Of a DNA stretch of 64,000 bases, positions 55,907-64,000 are shown one piece after another; position 1 is the stretch's first letter, and the number at the start of each line of letters is the position of its first letter. The stretch is from the NCBI RefSeq assembly GCF_000730165.1, contig NZ_CP022110.1:2177501-2241500 (forward strand). Reading direction: 5' to 3'. A model generated the notes under the pieces. The model did no database searches. It was not told the origin of the DNA and saw only the letters and a list, made by a program, of their open reading frames with translations. Source of the DNA: Nitrospirillum viridazoti CBAmc (GTDB lineage Bacteria; Pseudomonadota; Alphaproteobacteria; Azospirillales; Azospirillaceae). A program made the position numbers and the translations under genes.

Positions 55907-57166
55907 CTACTGTTCCCCGGTGGAGGCGGCGGAGGCCAACCGCCGCTCCAGCTCCGCCAGGCAGGCGTCGCGGTCGGGCTGGAAGTCGTGGGCGATCCAC
56001 CAGCGCTCCAGCTCGCCCATCAAGCGGCCGACCTCCGGCCCCGGGGGCTGGCCCCGGTCCAGGATGTCCTGGCCGCGCAGGGGGAAGGGGATTTCCCGCC
56101 AGGCCGACGCCTCGGCCAGGGGTTCGAACAGCTCGAAGGCCGGCGTGCCCATGGCGGCCGCCGACAGCAGCAGAACGGCGCGGTAGATCTCCGGCCCCAG
56201 GCGGTGCAGAGCGATGCGCCGCGACTTGAACGGCAGGTCGGGGTGCACGTCCACCACCGGGGCGGCGATGGCCGCCAGCCGGTCGCGCTGGAAGTTGGAG
56301 AAGCGCAGCCGGTCGGCCACCGCCTCCACCGCGCTGTGAGCCAGGGGACCGGCCGGGAGTAGCGCCGCCAGGCGGGCCAGCGGCTCCGTCTCCCCCACCA
56401 TCCATTCCAGCCGGTCCAGCGCCGCCAGGCGGTCCACCGCCACGGCCTGGGGCAGCACGTGCTCCATGATCCCCTGGTCGACCATGATGCGCCAGACCTC
56501 GGCGGCGCGGTCGGTGGCCAGCAGCTTCAGCAGCTCTTCCCGCACGCGCTCCCCCGACAGGCCGCCGACCAGGGGGGCCAGGCGGGTGCAGGCGTCCAGC
56601 GCCGCCGTGTCCGGCGGGCCCTTGCCCAGGCGGGCATAGAAGCGGAAGAAGCGCAGCAGGCGCAGCACGTCCTCGCGGATGCGGGTCTCGGCATCGCCGA
56701 TGAAGCGCACGCGCCCCGCCGTCAGGTCGGGCACGCCGCCGAAGGGGTCGTACAGCTCGCCATCCACGGTCAGCGACATGGCGTTGAAGGTGAAGTCACG
56801 GCGGGCGGCGTCGGCCAGCCAGTCATCGGTGAAGGCCACCCGCGCGCTGCGCCCGAAGGTTTCCACATCCTGGCGCAGGGTGGTGATCTCGAACGTCTCG
56901 TTGCCGATGATGGCGGTGACGGTGCCATGCTTCAGGCCGGTGGGCACGACCCGGATGCCGTCGGCCTTCAGCCGCCGCATCACCTCCTCCGGCGGCAGGG
57001 GGGTGGCGATATCGATGTCGGCCGCCTGGATTTCCAGCAGGCAATCCCGCACGCAACCACCGACGAATCGCGCCTCCTGCCCCGTGCGCATCAGGGATTG
57101 CAGGACACGGCGGCTGGCCACGGAAGCCAGCGGGCCTGTGGGTACCAGGGAGCGGACGGAAGTCAT
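55907..57166 (-). CDS. cca: CCA tRNA nucleotidyltransferase
   Basis: 419 residues. Adds or repairs the 3' CCA of tRNA. The class II head shows FVGGCVRDCLL, the metal pair in DIDIAT, RRDFTFNAM and DPFGGVPDL; the neck contains IREDVLRLLRFFRF. The body and tail are helical. No HD phosphohydrolase domain is seen. It is last in a minus-strand set with the Nudix and DUF1285 genes. Confidence 0.95.
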   Translation of the reverse strand: MTSVRSLVPTGPLASVASRRVLQSLMRTGQEARFVGGCVRDCLLEIQAADIDIATPLPPEEVMRRLKADGIRVVPTGLKHGTVTAIIGNETFEITTLRQDVETFGRSARVAFTDDWLADAARRDFTFNAMSLTVDGELYDPFGGVPDLTAGRVRFIGDAETRIREDVLRLLRFFRFYARLGKGPPDTAALDACTRLAPLVGGLSGERVREELLKLLATDRAAEVWRIMVDQGIMEHVLPQAVAVDRLAALDRLEWMVGETEPLARLAALLPAGPLAHSAVEAVADRLRFSNFQRDRLAAIAAPVVDVHPDLPFKSRRIALHRLGPEIYRAVLLLSAAAMGTPAFELFEPLAEASAWREIPFPLRGQDILDRGQPPGPEVGRLMGELERWWIAHDFQPDRDACLAELERRLASAASTGEQ

Positions 57167-57257
57167 GACGCCTTAAAGTTGTATTTTATCGCAATTTTAT
57201 CAAGGGTCCGCACCCGAGGCAACGACCGCGCCCAGGACATACGACATGTCGCCGGCG

Positions 57258-57911
57258 TCAGCCGGGCAATCCCAGCACCTCACACAGGTTCACCAGCATC
57301 CCGGCCGTGGCCCCCCAGATGTAGCGGTCGTCATAGGGGAAGACCCAGAAGTGCCGAAGGGCGCCCTTGAACTCGCGGGACTGCCGCTGGCGGCTGCCGG
57401 GATCCAGGATGAAGCTGAGCGGAACCTCGAACACCTCCTGCACCTCGAACGGGTCGGGCTGCAGAAAAAAGGGCGGGTTGACCAGGCCCACCACCGGCAC
57501 CACGCGGAAGCCGGTGCGGGTGTAGTAGGTGTCCAGCCGACCCACCACCTCCACCTGGGTGGGCGCCAGCCCCACCTCCTCCTCCGTCTCGCGCAGCGCG
57601 GTGGCGATGGCGTCGGTGTCCTCAGGCTCCACCCGGCCGCCGGGGAAGCTGATCTGGCCGCCATGCGCCGCCAGGTGGGCGCTGCGCTGGGTCAGCAGCA
57701 CGGTCATGCCCTCCGGCCGGTCAACCAGGGGCACCAGCACGGCCGCGTCGCGCACCGTCGGCGGCGGATCGAACACGCCGCCCACATCAACCTCGTTGCC
57801 GTCGCGGTCGCCCCGGGCGCCGATGCCCGGCCCCTCGAACGCGAAGGCCCCCTCGTGCCGGCCCCCTTGGGGGCCTTGGGCGAAGGCGCGGCGGATCGCC
57901 GCCGCCGTCAT
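57258..57911 (-). CDS. Nudix hydrolase, probable CoA pyrophosphatase
   Basis: 217 residues. The Nudix box is GGRVEPEDTDAIATALRETEEEVGL, with the Glu and Arg ligands in place (given here as its core, REtEEEVG). The preceding AHLAAHGGQISFPGG and the LDTYYTRTGFRVVPVVG block are typical of the CoA pyrophosphatase (NudL) group. Start ATG 57911 overlaps the stop of the DUF1285 gene (ATGA). Confidence 0.9.
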   Translation of the reverse strand: MTAAAIRRAFAQGPQGGRHEGAFAFEGPGIGARGDRDGNEVDVGGVFDPPPTVRDAAVLVPLVDRPEGMTVLLTQRSAHLAAHGGQISFPGGRVEPEDTDAIATALRETEEEVGLAPTQVEVVGRLDTYYTRTGFRVVPVVGLVNPPFFLQPDPFEVQEVFEVPLSFILDPGSRQRQSREFKGALRHFWVFPYDDRYIWGATAGMLVNLCEVLGLPG

Positions 57912-58558
57912 GCCGGCTCCAATGGGAAGAACACGCCCTGGCTCCATACCCCGGCCGGGCCGGTGCCGGCCCCCTCTTCAGCCCCCTCTTCGGCCCCCCT
58001 TTCGGCCAAGGCCATGCCGGCCAGCTCATAGAACACCGGGCGGTTCAAGCGCGCCTCCAACCCGCGGCCGATGTCGCCGCGCACGTGAATGTAGGGGCTG
58101 GGCTCCCCCGTCGCCGGATCGATCACCACCCGAATCGGATGCTCCGCCCCGGCCGTGATCCAGTGGTCCAGGTTGGTGCGGAAGGACAGGGCCTGGCCCC
58201 GCCCCTCACCCTCGCGCCGCATCTCCACCGCCACGAAGGGTGCGTCGTCGACGCGGATGCGGCCCCGCTCCGCCGGGGTGATCAGCCAATAGTCCCCCGC
58301 CTCGTCCCGCCGCAGGACGGTGGAGAACAGCTTGACCAGGGGCAGCCGGCCGATGGGGCTGCCGTGATAGAACCAGGTACCGTCGCGGGCGATGCGGATG
58401 TCGTAGCCTTCGTCCGGCCGGGTGTCGGGCGTACCGTCGCCGGGCGCGCGCGCCGCCCGCAGGCCGGCCAGATCGGCGGGACCTTCCGAGGCGGTGGCGG
58501 GTTTGTCCGCGGCGTCCTGGCCGGTTCCAGGACCGGCATCGGGCTTGCTTTCCGTCAT
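57908..58558 (-). CDS. DUF1285 domain-containing protein
   Basis: 216 residues. DUF1285 core: YDIRIARDGTWFYHGSPIGRLPLVKLFSTVLRRDE (cited as the family opening), YWLITPAERGRIRVDDAPFVA and FRTNLDHWITAG. A disordered Pro/Ala/Asp-rich leader precedes it. Function unknown; PH-like folds were found in family members. It is first in the set with the Nudix and cca genes, divergent from the MoxR operon by about 175 bases. ATG 58558 matches the family start. Confidence 0.88.
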   Translation of the reverse strand: MTESKPDAGPGTGQDAADKPATASEGPADLAGLRAARAPGDGTPDTRPDEGYDIRIARDGTWFYHGSPIGRLPLVKLFSTVLRRDEAGDYWLITPAERGRIRVDDAPFVAVEMRREGEGRGQALSFRTNLDHWITAGAEHPIRVVIDPATGEPSPYIHVRGDIGRGLEARLNRPVFYELAGMALAERGAEEGAEEGAGTGPAGVWSQGVFFPLEPA

Positions 58559-58734
58559 GACGCAATTAACCATCAAGCCAAAGGTCCGTCCCCTCAGCCT
58601 ATCGGCCGATGCGGGGGGACCGGAAATTTTTCCGATTTCGGCCACAAAGCTAGCATAAAGGGGGCTGGCATAAAGGCCCGGAGCCGGCGTTCTGGCATCG
58701 CTGGTGAACAATTGCATTCTTGGGAGACCCCGCG

Positions 58735-59751
58735 TTGAGCATCACCGACCTGCCCCGTGACCAGGTTTACCCGGATGCGAGCCTGGCTTTGGACATCGAA
58801 AACACGGGCCTGAAGCTGGCCAGCGTGCGCGCCATGATCGGCCAGGCCATCTTCGGTCAGGAAGAGGTGATCGACCTCAGCCTCGTCACCCTGCTGGCGG
58901 GCGGCCACTTGCTGCTGGTGGGCGTGCCGGGCCTGGCCAAGACCCGCTTGGTGGAAACCCTGGGCATCGTGCTGGGCCTGGACGAACGCCGGGTGCAATG
59001 CACCCCCGACCTGATGCCCGCCGACATCCTGGGCTCCGAAGTGCTGGAGGAGGGGGAGCACGGTCGCCGCGCCTTCCGCTTCATCCCCGGCCCCGTCTTC
59101 GCCCAGCTGCTGATGGCGGATGAGATCAACCGCGCCAGCCCGCGCACCCAGTCGGCCCTGCTGCAGGCCATGCAGGAAGGCCGGGTTTCGGTGGCCGGTC
59201 AATACCATCCCCTGCCCCGCCCCTTCCATGTGCTGGCGACCCAGAACCCACTAGAGCAGGAGGGTACCTATCCCCTGCCGGAGGCGCAGCTGGACCGATT
59301 CCTGCTTCAGGTGGATGTCACCTATCCCGAGCGTGACGCCGAGCGGCTGATGATGATCGCCACCACCGGCGCCACCGCCGCCGCCGTGCGCCCGGTGCTG
59401 ACGGCGGCGGAACTGCAGGCGGCGCAGGAGCTAGTGCGCCGGGTGCCGGTGGGCGACAGCGTGGTTGACGGCATCCTGGACCTGGTGCGCAGCGGCCGGC
59501 CCGAGACCAGCGACGTGGCGGAGGTGCGCCGCCACGTCGCCTGGGGGCCCGGCCCCCGCGCCGCCCAGGCCCTGATGCTGGCCAGCCGTGCCCGCGCCTT
59601 GATGGACGGGCGCTACACCCCCTCCCTCGACGACGTGGTGGCCCTGGCCAAGCCGGTGCTGCGCCACCGCATGGCGCTGAACTTCAGCGCGCGGGCCGAG
59701 GGCGTCACGCTGGACGCCGTCATCGACCGCCTGTGCGCGCCGCTGGCCTGA
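58735..59751 (+). CDS. MoxR family AAA+ ATPase
   Basis: 338 residues. Walker A GVPGLAKTR, Walker B LLMADEINRA, sensor 1 ATQNPLEQEGTYPLPEAQLDRF, cited in parts. MoxR ATPases act with DUF58 and vWA proteins as chaperones that load metals or cofactors or control the envelope. The start is placed at TTG 58735 because GGGAGA lies eight bases before it; an upstream TTG at 58720 would overlap that site. The stop overlaps the DUF58 start (TGATG). Confidence 0.93.
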   Translation: MSITDLPRDQVYPDASLALDIENTGLKLASVRAMIGQAIFGQEEVIDLSLVTLLAGGHLLLVGVPGLAKTRLVETLGIVLGLDERRVQCTPDLMPADILGSEVLEEGEHGRRAFRFIPGPVFAQLLMADEINRASPRTQSALLQAMQEGRVSVAGQYHPLPRPFHVLATQNPLEQEGTYPLPEAQLDRFLLQVDVTYPERDAERLMMIATTGATAAAVRPVLTAAELQAAQELVRRVPVGDSVVDGILDLVRSGRPETSDVAEVRRHVAWGPGPRAAQALMLASRARALMDGRYTPSLDDVVALAKPVLRHRMALNFSARAEGVTLDAVIDRLCAPLA

Positions 59752-60749
59752 TGTCCGCCGCCATCCCCAAGGCTCCCCAGAATCCAACGGATCCCGCGCC
59801 GGCGGCCAGCCGCCTGCGCGACCGCGCCGACGCCCTGGCCCAGCGCCTGCCGCCGCTGCTGGTGGCGGCGGAGCGGGTGGCCGCCGCGGTGACGCCCGGC
59901 CTGCACGGCCGCCGCCGTGTGGGCACGGGTGAGGCCTTCTGGCAGTTCCGCCGCTATCAGCAGGGCGACGACACCGACCAGATCGATTGGCGCCAGTCGG
60001 CCAAGGGCGATCATGTCTATGTGCGGGAAAACGAGTGGGAGGCGGCCCAGACCGTCTGGCTGTGGCGCGACGCCGGCCCGTCCATGGACTGGCGGTCGGA
60101 CCGTGAGCTGCCGCTGAAGCGGGAGCGTGCCGACCTGCTGGCCCTGGCCCTTGCCTGCCTGCTGGTGCGCGGTGGCGAGCGCGTGGGTCTGATGGGCGGC
60201 CCCCGCCCGCTGCCCGGCCGCCCGGCGCTGGAGCCCCTGGCCCTGGCGCTGACGCGGGTCCCCTCCGCGCCGCCCCCGCCGGTGCCGCCGGCACAGCCTT
60301 TGGCCCGCCACGCGCGGTTGGTGGTGATGGGCGACCTGCTGGCCCCCCTGGACGACATCCAGGCCGCTGTCGCCTTCCACGCCGGGCATGGCGTGCGCGG
60401 GCATCTGCTTCAGATTCTGGACCCGGCGGAAGAGACCCTGCCCTATGAAGGACGCGTCGAATTCCGTGCCGTCCGTGGGGCTGTCGAAGGTGAACAGCGC
60501 CTGCTGGTGCCCCGGGTGGGCGGCCTGCGCGGCGCGTACCAGGAACGACTGGCCGCCCACCGTGCCGGCTTGGCCCAGATCGCGCGCGCCAGCGGCTGGT
60601 CCTTCTCCCTGCACCACACCGACAAGCCGCCGCAGGCCGCGCTGCTGGGCCTGTGGGGCGCCCTGTCGCAGGAAAGCGTGAGGACCGCGGCCGCCCATTC
60701 CGGCGTCAGCCACGCGCCCACCAGTTGGACAAACGAGGGGGGCATCTGA
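59751..60749 (+). CDS. DUF58 domain-containing protein
   Basis: 332 residues. DUF58 core: GLHGRRRVGTGEAFWQFRRYQQGDDTDQIDWRQSAKGDHVYVRENEWE (cited as one motif in parts: RRYQQGDD, IDWRQSAK, VRENEWE). Partner of MoxR in this operon type. It has no membrane helix. The ATG overlaps the MoxR stop; the TGA overlaps the next ATG, so the operon is tightly coupled. Confidence 0.92.
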   Translation: MSAAIPKAPQNPTDPAPAASRLRDRADALAQRLPPLLVAAERVAAAVTPGLHGRRRVGTGEAFWQFRRYQQGDDTDQIDWRQSAKGDHVYVRENEWEAAQTVWLWRDAGPSMDWRSDRELPLKRERADLLALALACLLVRGGERVGLMGGPRPLPGRPALEPLALALTRVPSAPPPPVPPAQPLARHARLVVMGDLLAPLDDIQAAVAFHAGHGVRGHLLQILDPAEETLPYEGRVEFRAVRGAVEGEQRLLVPRVGGLRGAYQERLAAHRAGLAQIARASGWSFSLHHTDKPPQAALLGLWGALSQESVRTAAAHSGVSHAPTSWTNEGGI

Positions 60750-63520
60750 TGGCCTTCGCCAGCCCGCTGGTGCTGTGGGCCCTAGTCCTGCTGCCGGGGC
60801 TGTGGTGGCTGTTGCGCCTGACGCCACCGGCACCCAAGCGCGTCACCTTTCCGGCCTTGCGCCTGCTGCTCGGACTGACCGCGAAAGAGGAGACGCCGGC
60901 GCGCACGCCCTGGTGGCTGCTGGTGCTGCGCCTGGCGCTGTGCGCCCTGCTGATCATCGGCCTGGCCCGGCCGCTGCTGCACCCCGACGCCACGTCGGCC
61001 GCCGGCACCGCCCCCTTGCTGCTGGTGGTGGACACCGGCTGGGCGGCGGGGCGTGACTGGCCGGAGCGGCAGCAGGCGCTGGACCGGCTGGTGACCCAGG
61101 CGGAACGCCAGGACCGCCCCGTCCTGCTGCTGGCCACCGCCGCCGGCGCCGGCGGCGAAGCGCCACAGGTGCAGGGCCCCATGAACGCCACGGCCGCGCG
61201 CCGGCTGGTGCAGGCCCTGGCACCGCAGCCCTGGCCCACCGACCGCGCAGCGGCCCTGGGCGCCCTGGATATCGCACAGAAAAGCGGCCCCCTGGCCGGG
61301 AGCGCCGCCGACAGCTATTGGCTGGCCGATGGTCTGAACGACGGCAGCGTGGCCACGCTGGCCGGCCGCCTGCGCGCCCTGGGCCGTGTCACGGTAATGA
61401 CGGCCGGCGCCGACCATGGCCCCCTGCTGCTGCGGACGCCCAACAGCAACGCCAGTGGCAGCGACGGGGGCACGCTGATGGTGCCGGTGGAGCGGGCCGA
61501 AGGGGCCCAGGCCCAGCCCATCGCCGTGGAGGCGCTGGGTGAGGACGGCCGCGCCCTGGGCCGGGCGGACGGCATCTTCGCCCCCGGCCAGCGCCAGCTG
61601 ACCCTGCCCCTGACGCTGCCCGGCGAGCTGCGCAACGCCGCCGTCCGCCTGCACCTGGAGGACCGCGCGGGCGTGGGCGCCAGCCTGTTGCTGGACGACC
61701 GCTGGCGCCGCCGCCCCGTGGGCCTGGCCACAGCCGGCCCCGGCGGCGACAACCAGCCCCTGCTGTCCAGCCTCTACTACCTGGACCGGGCCCTGGCCCC
61801 CTATGCCGAGGTGCGGCGCGGTACCATTTCGGCGCTGCTGGACGGCGGCGTCTCCATCCTGGTGCTGCCCGACAGCGGCGCCCTGAGCGACAGCGACACC
61901 TCCCGCCTGGCCCGCTGGATAGACCAGGGCGGCGTGCTGGTGCGTTTCGGCGGCACCCGCCTGGCCCATGAGTCGGAGCCCATCGGCGCGGAGACCCTGC
62001 TGCCCGTGCGCCTGCGCGGCGGCGACCGCTCCCTGGGCGGCGCCCTGTCCTGGACCACGCCCGCCCACCTGGCGCCCTTCGACGACAAGAGCCCCTTCGC
62101 CGGCCTGGCGGTGCCGCCCGACGTGACCGTCAGCCGCCAGGTGCTGGCGGAACCCGGGCCCGACATGGGCGACAAGGTCTGGGCGCGGCTGGAGGACGGC
62201 ACGCCCCTGGTGACGGGCGAGCGGCGGGGCAAGGGCTGGCTGGCGCTGGTGCACACCAGCGCCGACCCCGCCTGGTCCAACCTGGCGCTGTCGGGGCTCT
62301 ACGTCGACATGCTGCGCCGCCTGGTGGCCCTCAGCGACGGCTTGCCCGGCGGCATCGGCGGCAATGCCGGCGGCGCCCTGCCGCCCCTATCGCTGCTGGA
62401 CGGCCAGGGCCGGCTGGTCGCCCCCTCCGCCGTGGCCCAGCCGCTGGAGCCGGAGGGCAAGGATGAGGCCGCCGGCACCCCGGTGGGGCCGCTGCACCCG
62501 CCTGGCTATTACGGCGTGGGCGACCGGCGCCGCGCCCTGAACCTGGCTGGCTCCGTGGCGCCGCTGGTGCCCATGGAGCCGCTGGCCGGCGTCGCCTACC
62601 AGGGCTTCGGCGGCACGCGGGAAACGGACCTGCGCCCCTGGTTCCTGGGCCTCGCGGCGGCGCTGTGGGTGGCCGACCTGCTCCTGTCGCTGCTGGTACG
62701 GGGCCTGCTGCCCACCTCGCTGCGGCCCAAAGCGCGCTGGCGCCGGGGCGCCGCCGCGGCGGCACTGGCGCTGGCAACGGTGCTGGCCGCCCCGCGCGGG
62801 CATGCCGCCACGCCGGACGATGAGATCGTGAAGGCCACCACCGCCAACTGGCTGGCCTATGTCGAGACGGGCGACCGCGCCGCCGACGCCACCACCAAGG
62901 CCGGCCTGCTGGGACTGGGCGAGCAGCTGAACCGCCGCACGGCGGTGGAGGTGGCGGGCGCCATGAGCGTGAACGTGGAAAAGGACGACCTGGCCCTGTT
63001 CCCCCTGCTGTACTGGGTGGTGACGCCGGGCCAAGCCGCCCCGTCCGACGCGGCGGTGGCCAAGCTGAACCAGTACCTCCACGCCGGCGGCATGATCCTG
63101 TTCGACACCCGCGACCAAGGCGCCCCGGACGCCGGCATCCAGGCGCGCCTGCGCGACCTGACCCACGGCCTGGACATCCCGCCCCTGGCCCCGGTGGGGC
63201 CGGAGCACGTGCTGGGCCGCACCTTCTTCCTGATGCAGGACTTCCCCGGCCGCCAGGCGGGGGGCCAGGTATGGGCGGAAGCCTCCGAGGGCCGTGTGAA
63301 CGATGGCGTCTCACCCGTGCTGGTGGGCGGTAACGACTGGGCCGGCGCCTGGGCCATCGACGGCCAGGGCCGGCCGCTGAACGCCGTGGTGCCGGGTGGG
63401 GAGCGCCAGCGCGAGATGGCCTACCGCTTCGGCATCAACCTGGTGATGTACGCCCTGACCGGCAATTACAAGGCCGACCAGGTGCACGTGCCGGCCATTC
63501 TGGAGCGGCTGGGCCAATGA
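60749..63520 (+). CDS. DUF4159 membrane protein with BatA-type N-terminus
   Basis: 923 residues. The N-terminal BatA-like membrane region (PLVLWALVLLPGLWWLLRLTPPAPKRVTFPAL) has two helices within the first 75 residues. A long extracytoplasmic part with vWA-like and amidotransferase-like features follows, another membrane helix near 640-660 (WFLGLAAALWVADLLLSLLV), and the DUF4159 domain to the end (FPLLYWVVTPGQAAPS, GGMILFDTRDQG). Third gene of the MoxR set. The stop overlaps the next start. Confidence 0.88.
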   Translation: MAFASPLVLWALVLLPGLWWLLRLTPPAPKRVTFPALRLLLGLTAKEETPARTPWWLLVLRLALCALLIIGLARPLLHPDATSAAGTAPLLLVVDTGWAAGRDWPERQQALDRLVTQAERQDRPVLLLATAAGAGGEAPQVQGPMNATAARRLVQALAPQPWPTDRAAALGALDIAQKSGPLAGSAADSYWLADGLNDGSVATLAGRLRALGRVTVMTAGADHGPLLLRTPNSNASGSDGGTLMVPVERAEGAQAQPIAVEALGEDGRALGRADGIFAPGQRQLTLPLTLPGELRNAAVRLHLEDRAGVGASLLLDDRWRRRPVGLATAGPGGDNQPLLSSLYYLDRALAPYAEVRRGTISALLDGGVSILVLPDSGALSDSDTSRLARWIDQGGVLVRFGGTRLAHESEPIGAETLLPVRLRGGDRSLGGALSWTTPAHLAPFDDKSPFAGLAVPPDVTVSRQVLAEPGPDMGDKVWARLEDGTPLVTGERRGKGWLALVHTSADPAWSNLALSGLYVDMLRRLVALSDGLPGGIGGNAGGALPPLSLLDGQGRLVAPSAVAQPLEPEGKDEAAGTPVGPLHPPGYYGVGDRRRALNLAGSVAPLVPMEPLAGVAYQGFGGTRETDLRPWFLGLAAALWVADLLLSLLVRGLLPTSLRPKARWRRGAAAAALALATVLAAPRGHAATPDDEIVKATTANWLAYVETGDRAADATTKAGLLGLGEQLNRRTAVEVAGAMSVNVEKDDLALFPLLYWVVTPGQAAPSDAAVAKLNQYLHAGGMILFDTRDQGAPDAGIQARLRDLTHGLDIPPLAPVGPEHVLGRTFFLMQDFPGRQAGGQVWAEASEGRVNDGVSPVLVGGNDWAGAWAIDGQGRPLNAVVPGGERQREMAYRFGINLVMYALTGNYKADQVHVPAILERLGQ

Positions 63521-64000
63521 TGAACCTGTTCGCCGGCCTCAGCATCAGTTTCGAACCCTTGCTGCCCGCCTGGCTGTTGATCCTGCTGGGCGCGCTGTCG
63601 CTGCTGGGCCTGGCGCTCATGGCCTGGCGCCGAGCGCGCGGGCTGACCTGGCGCGTGGGGACCCTGGCGGCGCTGACCCTATTGTTGCTGGACCCCGCGC
63701 TGGTGCGGGAGGACCGCCACCCGCTGAAGGACGTGGCCGTGGTGGTGGTCGACACCTCCGCCAGCCAGAACGTGGGCCACCGCAAGGAGCGCACGGACGC
63801 GGCCCTGGCCGCCCTGAAGGCCAAGCTGTCCCAGATGCCCGACCTGGATCTGCGGGTGGTGGAAACAGGCACCTCCACCGCCGGCGGCAAGGGGGAGGAG
63901 ACACGGGCCATCGACGCCCTGACCCAGGCTGTGGCCGACGTGCCCCGCCGCCGTCTGGCCGGCGCCATCCTGCTGACCGACGGCCAGGTGCACGACGTGC
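63517..64000 (+). CDS. Membrane protein of the MoxR operon (3' end outside)
   Basis: 161 complete codons are visible. Two membrane helices (about residues 14-36 and 47-62) precede a vWA-like start DVAVVVVDTSASQ, whose DTSAS resembles a metal-ion-dependent adhesion motif. It then runs through an Ala/Lys-rich helix to the window end in ILLTDGQVHDV. ATG 63517 overlaps the DUF4159 stop; ATG 63520 is also possible. Probably the large vWA/amidotransferase-like membrane protein that ends such operons. Confidence 0.8.
   Translation, partial: MMNLFAGLSISFEPLLPAWLLILLGALSLLGLALMAWRRARGLTWRVGTLAALTLLLLDPALVREDRHPLKDVAVVVVDTSASQNVGHRKERTDAALAALKAKLSQMPDLDLRVVETGTSTAGGKGEETRAIDALTQAVADVPRRRLAGAILLTDGQVHDV

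Overview
The window is GC-rich chromosomal DNA with dense coding on both strands. It most likely comes from an alphaproteobacterium of the Rhodospirillales/Azospirillaceae type. This is inferred from the ftsQ-ftsA-ftsZ-lpxC and bamD-recN-ligA blocks, the petABC order of the cytochrome bc1 operon, the long Pro/Gln/Ala linker of FtsZ, and gene families such as the DUF985 cupin, DUF1285 and the MoxR-DUF58-DUF4159 operon. No rRNA, tRNA or CRISPR array was seen.

Layout. 1-5.4 kb: end of the division/cell-wall cluster (ftsQ partial, ftsA, ftsZ, lpxC). 5.45-9.5 kb: an accessory block of four copies of one cassette on the minus strand, with a DUF4265 gene and an ORF-less group II intron between copies. 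9.5-15.9 kb: coiled-coil protein, bamD, recN, ligA. 16-28.5 kb: GIN-domain protein behind a sigma-54-type promoter, ParE-type toxin-antitoxin pair, glyoxalase I, a PAS-GGDEF-EAL protein, a DUF1302/YCF48/RND export-like cluster, and a TacA/TacT-type toxin-antitoxin pair. 28.5-34 kb: DUF4440-like protein, GDSL autotransporter, cytochrome c, small membrane proteins. 34-42.4 kb: gloB, GST, cupin, ychF, aldo/keto reductase with divergent LysR regulator, AraC regulator, VOC protein, and two paralogous TPR-membrane proteins with Ser/Gly tails. 42.4-50.3 kb: DUF924, DUF898 plus M48 peptidase, petABC, trmL, hemF, a duplicated-repeat membrane protein. 50.4-55.9 kb: EF-hand protein, an unrecognised repeat-like protein, an intact ISAs1-type insertion sequence, and a Tat-exported flavin amine oxidase paired with a cytochrome c. 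55.9-64 kb: cca, Nudix and DUF1285 genes divergent from the MoxR operon.

The strongest candidate for an undescribed system is the 5.45-9.5 kb block. Each of the four units has, in transcription order, a 16-bp TGT-N10-ACA palindrome, a near-perfect sigma-54 -24/-12 promoter, two tiny genes (45 aa, then 43-52 aa) and an almost identical bidirectional terminator. The distance from palindrome to promoter is constant within one base across all copies. The two peptides differ at their N-termini but both end in a hydrophobic helix, with the tail INAML in three units. The layout predicts activation by a sigma-54 enhancer-binding protein. The TGT-N10-ACA form fits NifA, but another activator is possible. 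The peptides belong to no family I recognise; membrane-inserted micropeptides is the best inference.

Elsewhere the genes are mostly housekeeping: division and lipid A synthesis, outer-membrane assembly and DNA repair, methylglyoxal detoxification (gloA-like and gloB), respiration (bc1) and haem synthesis.
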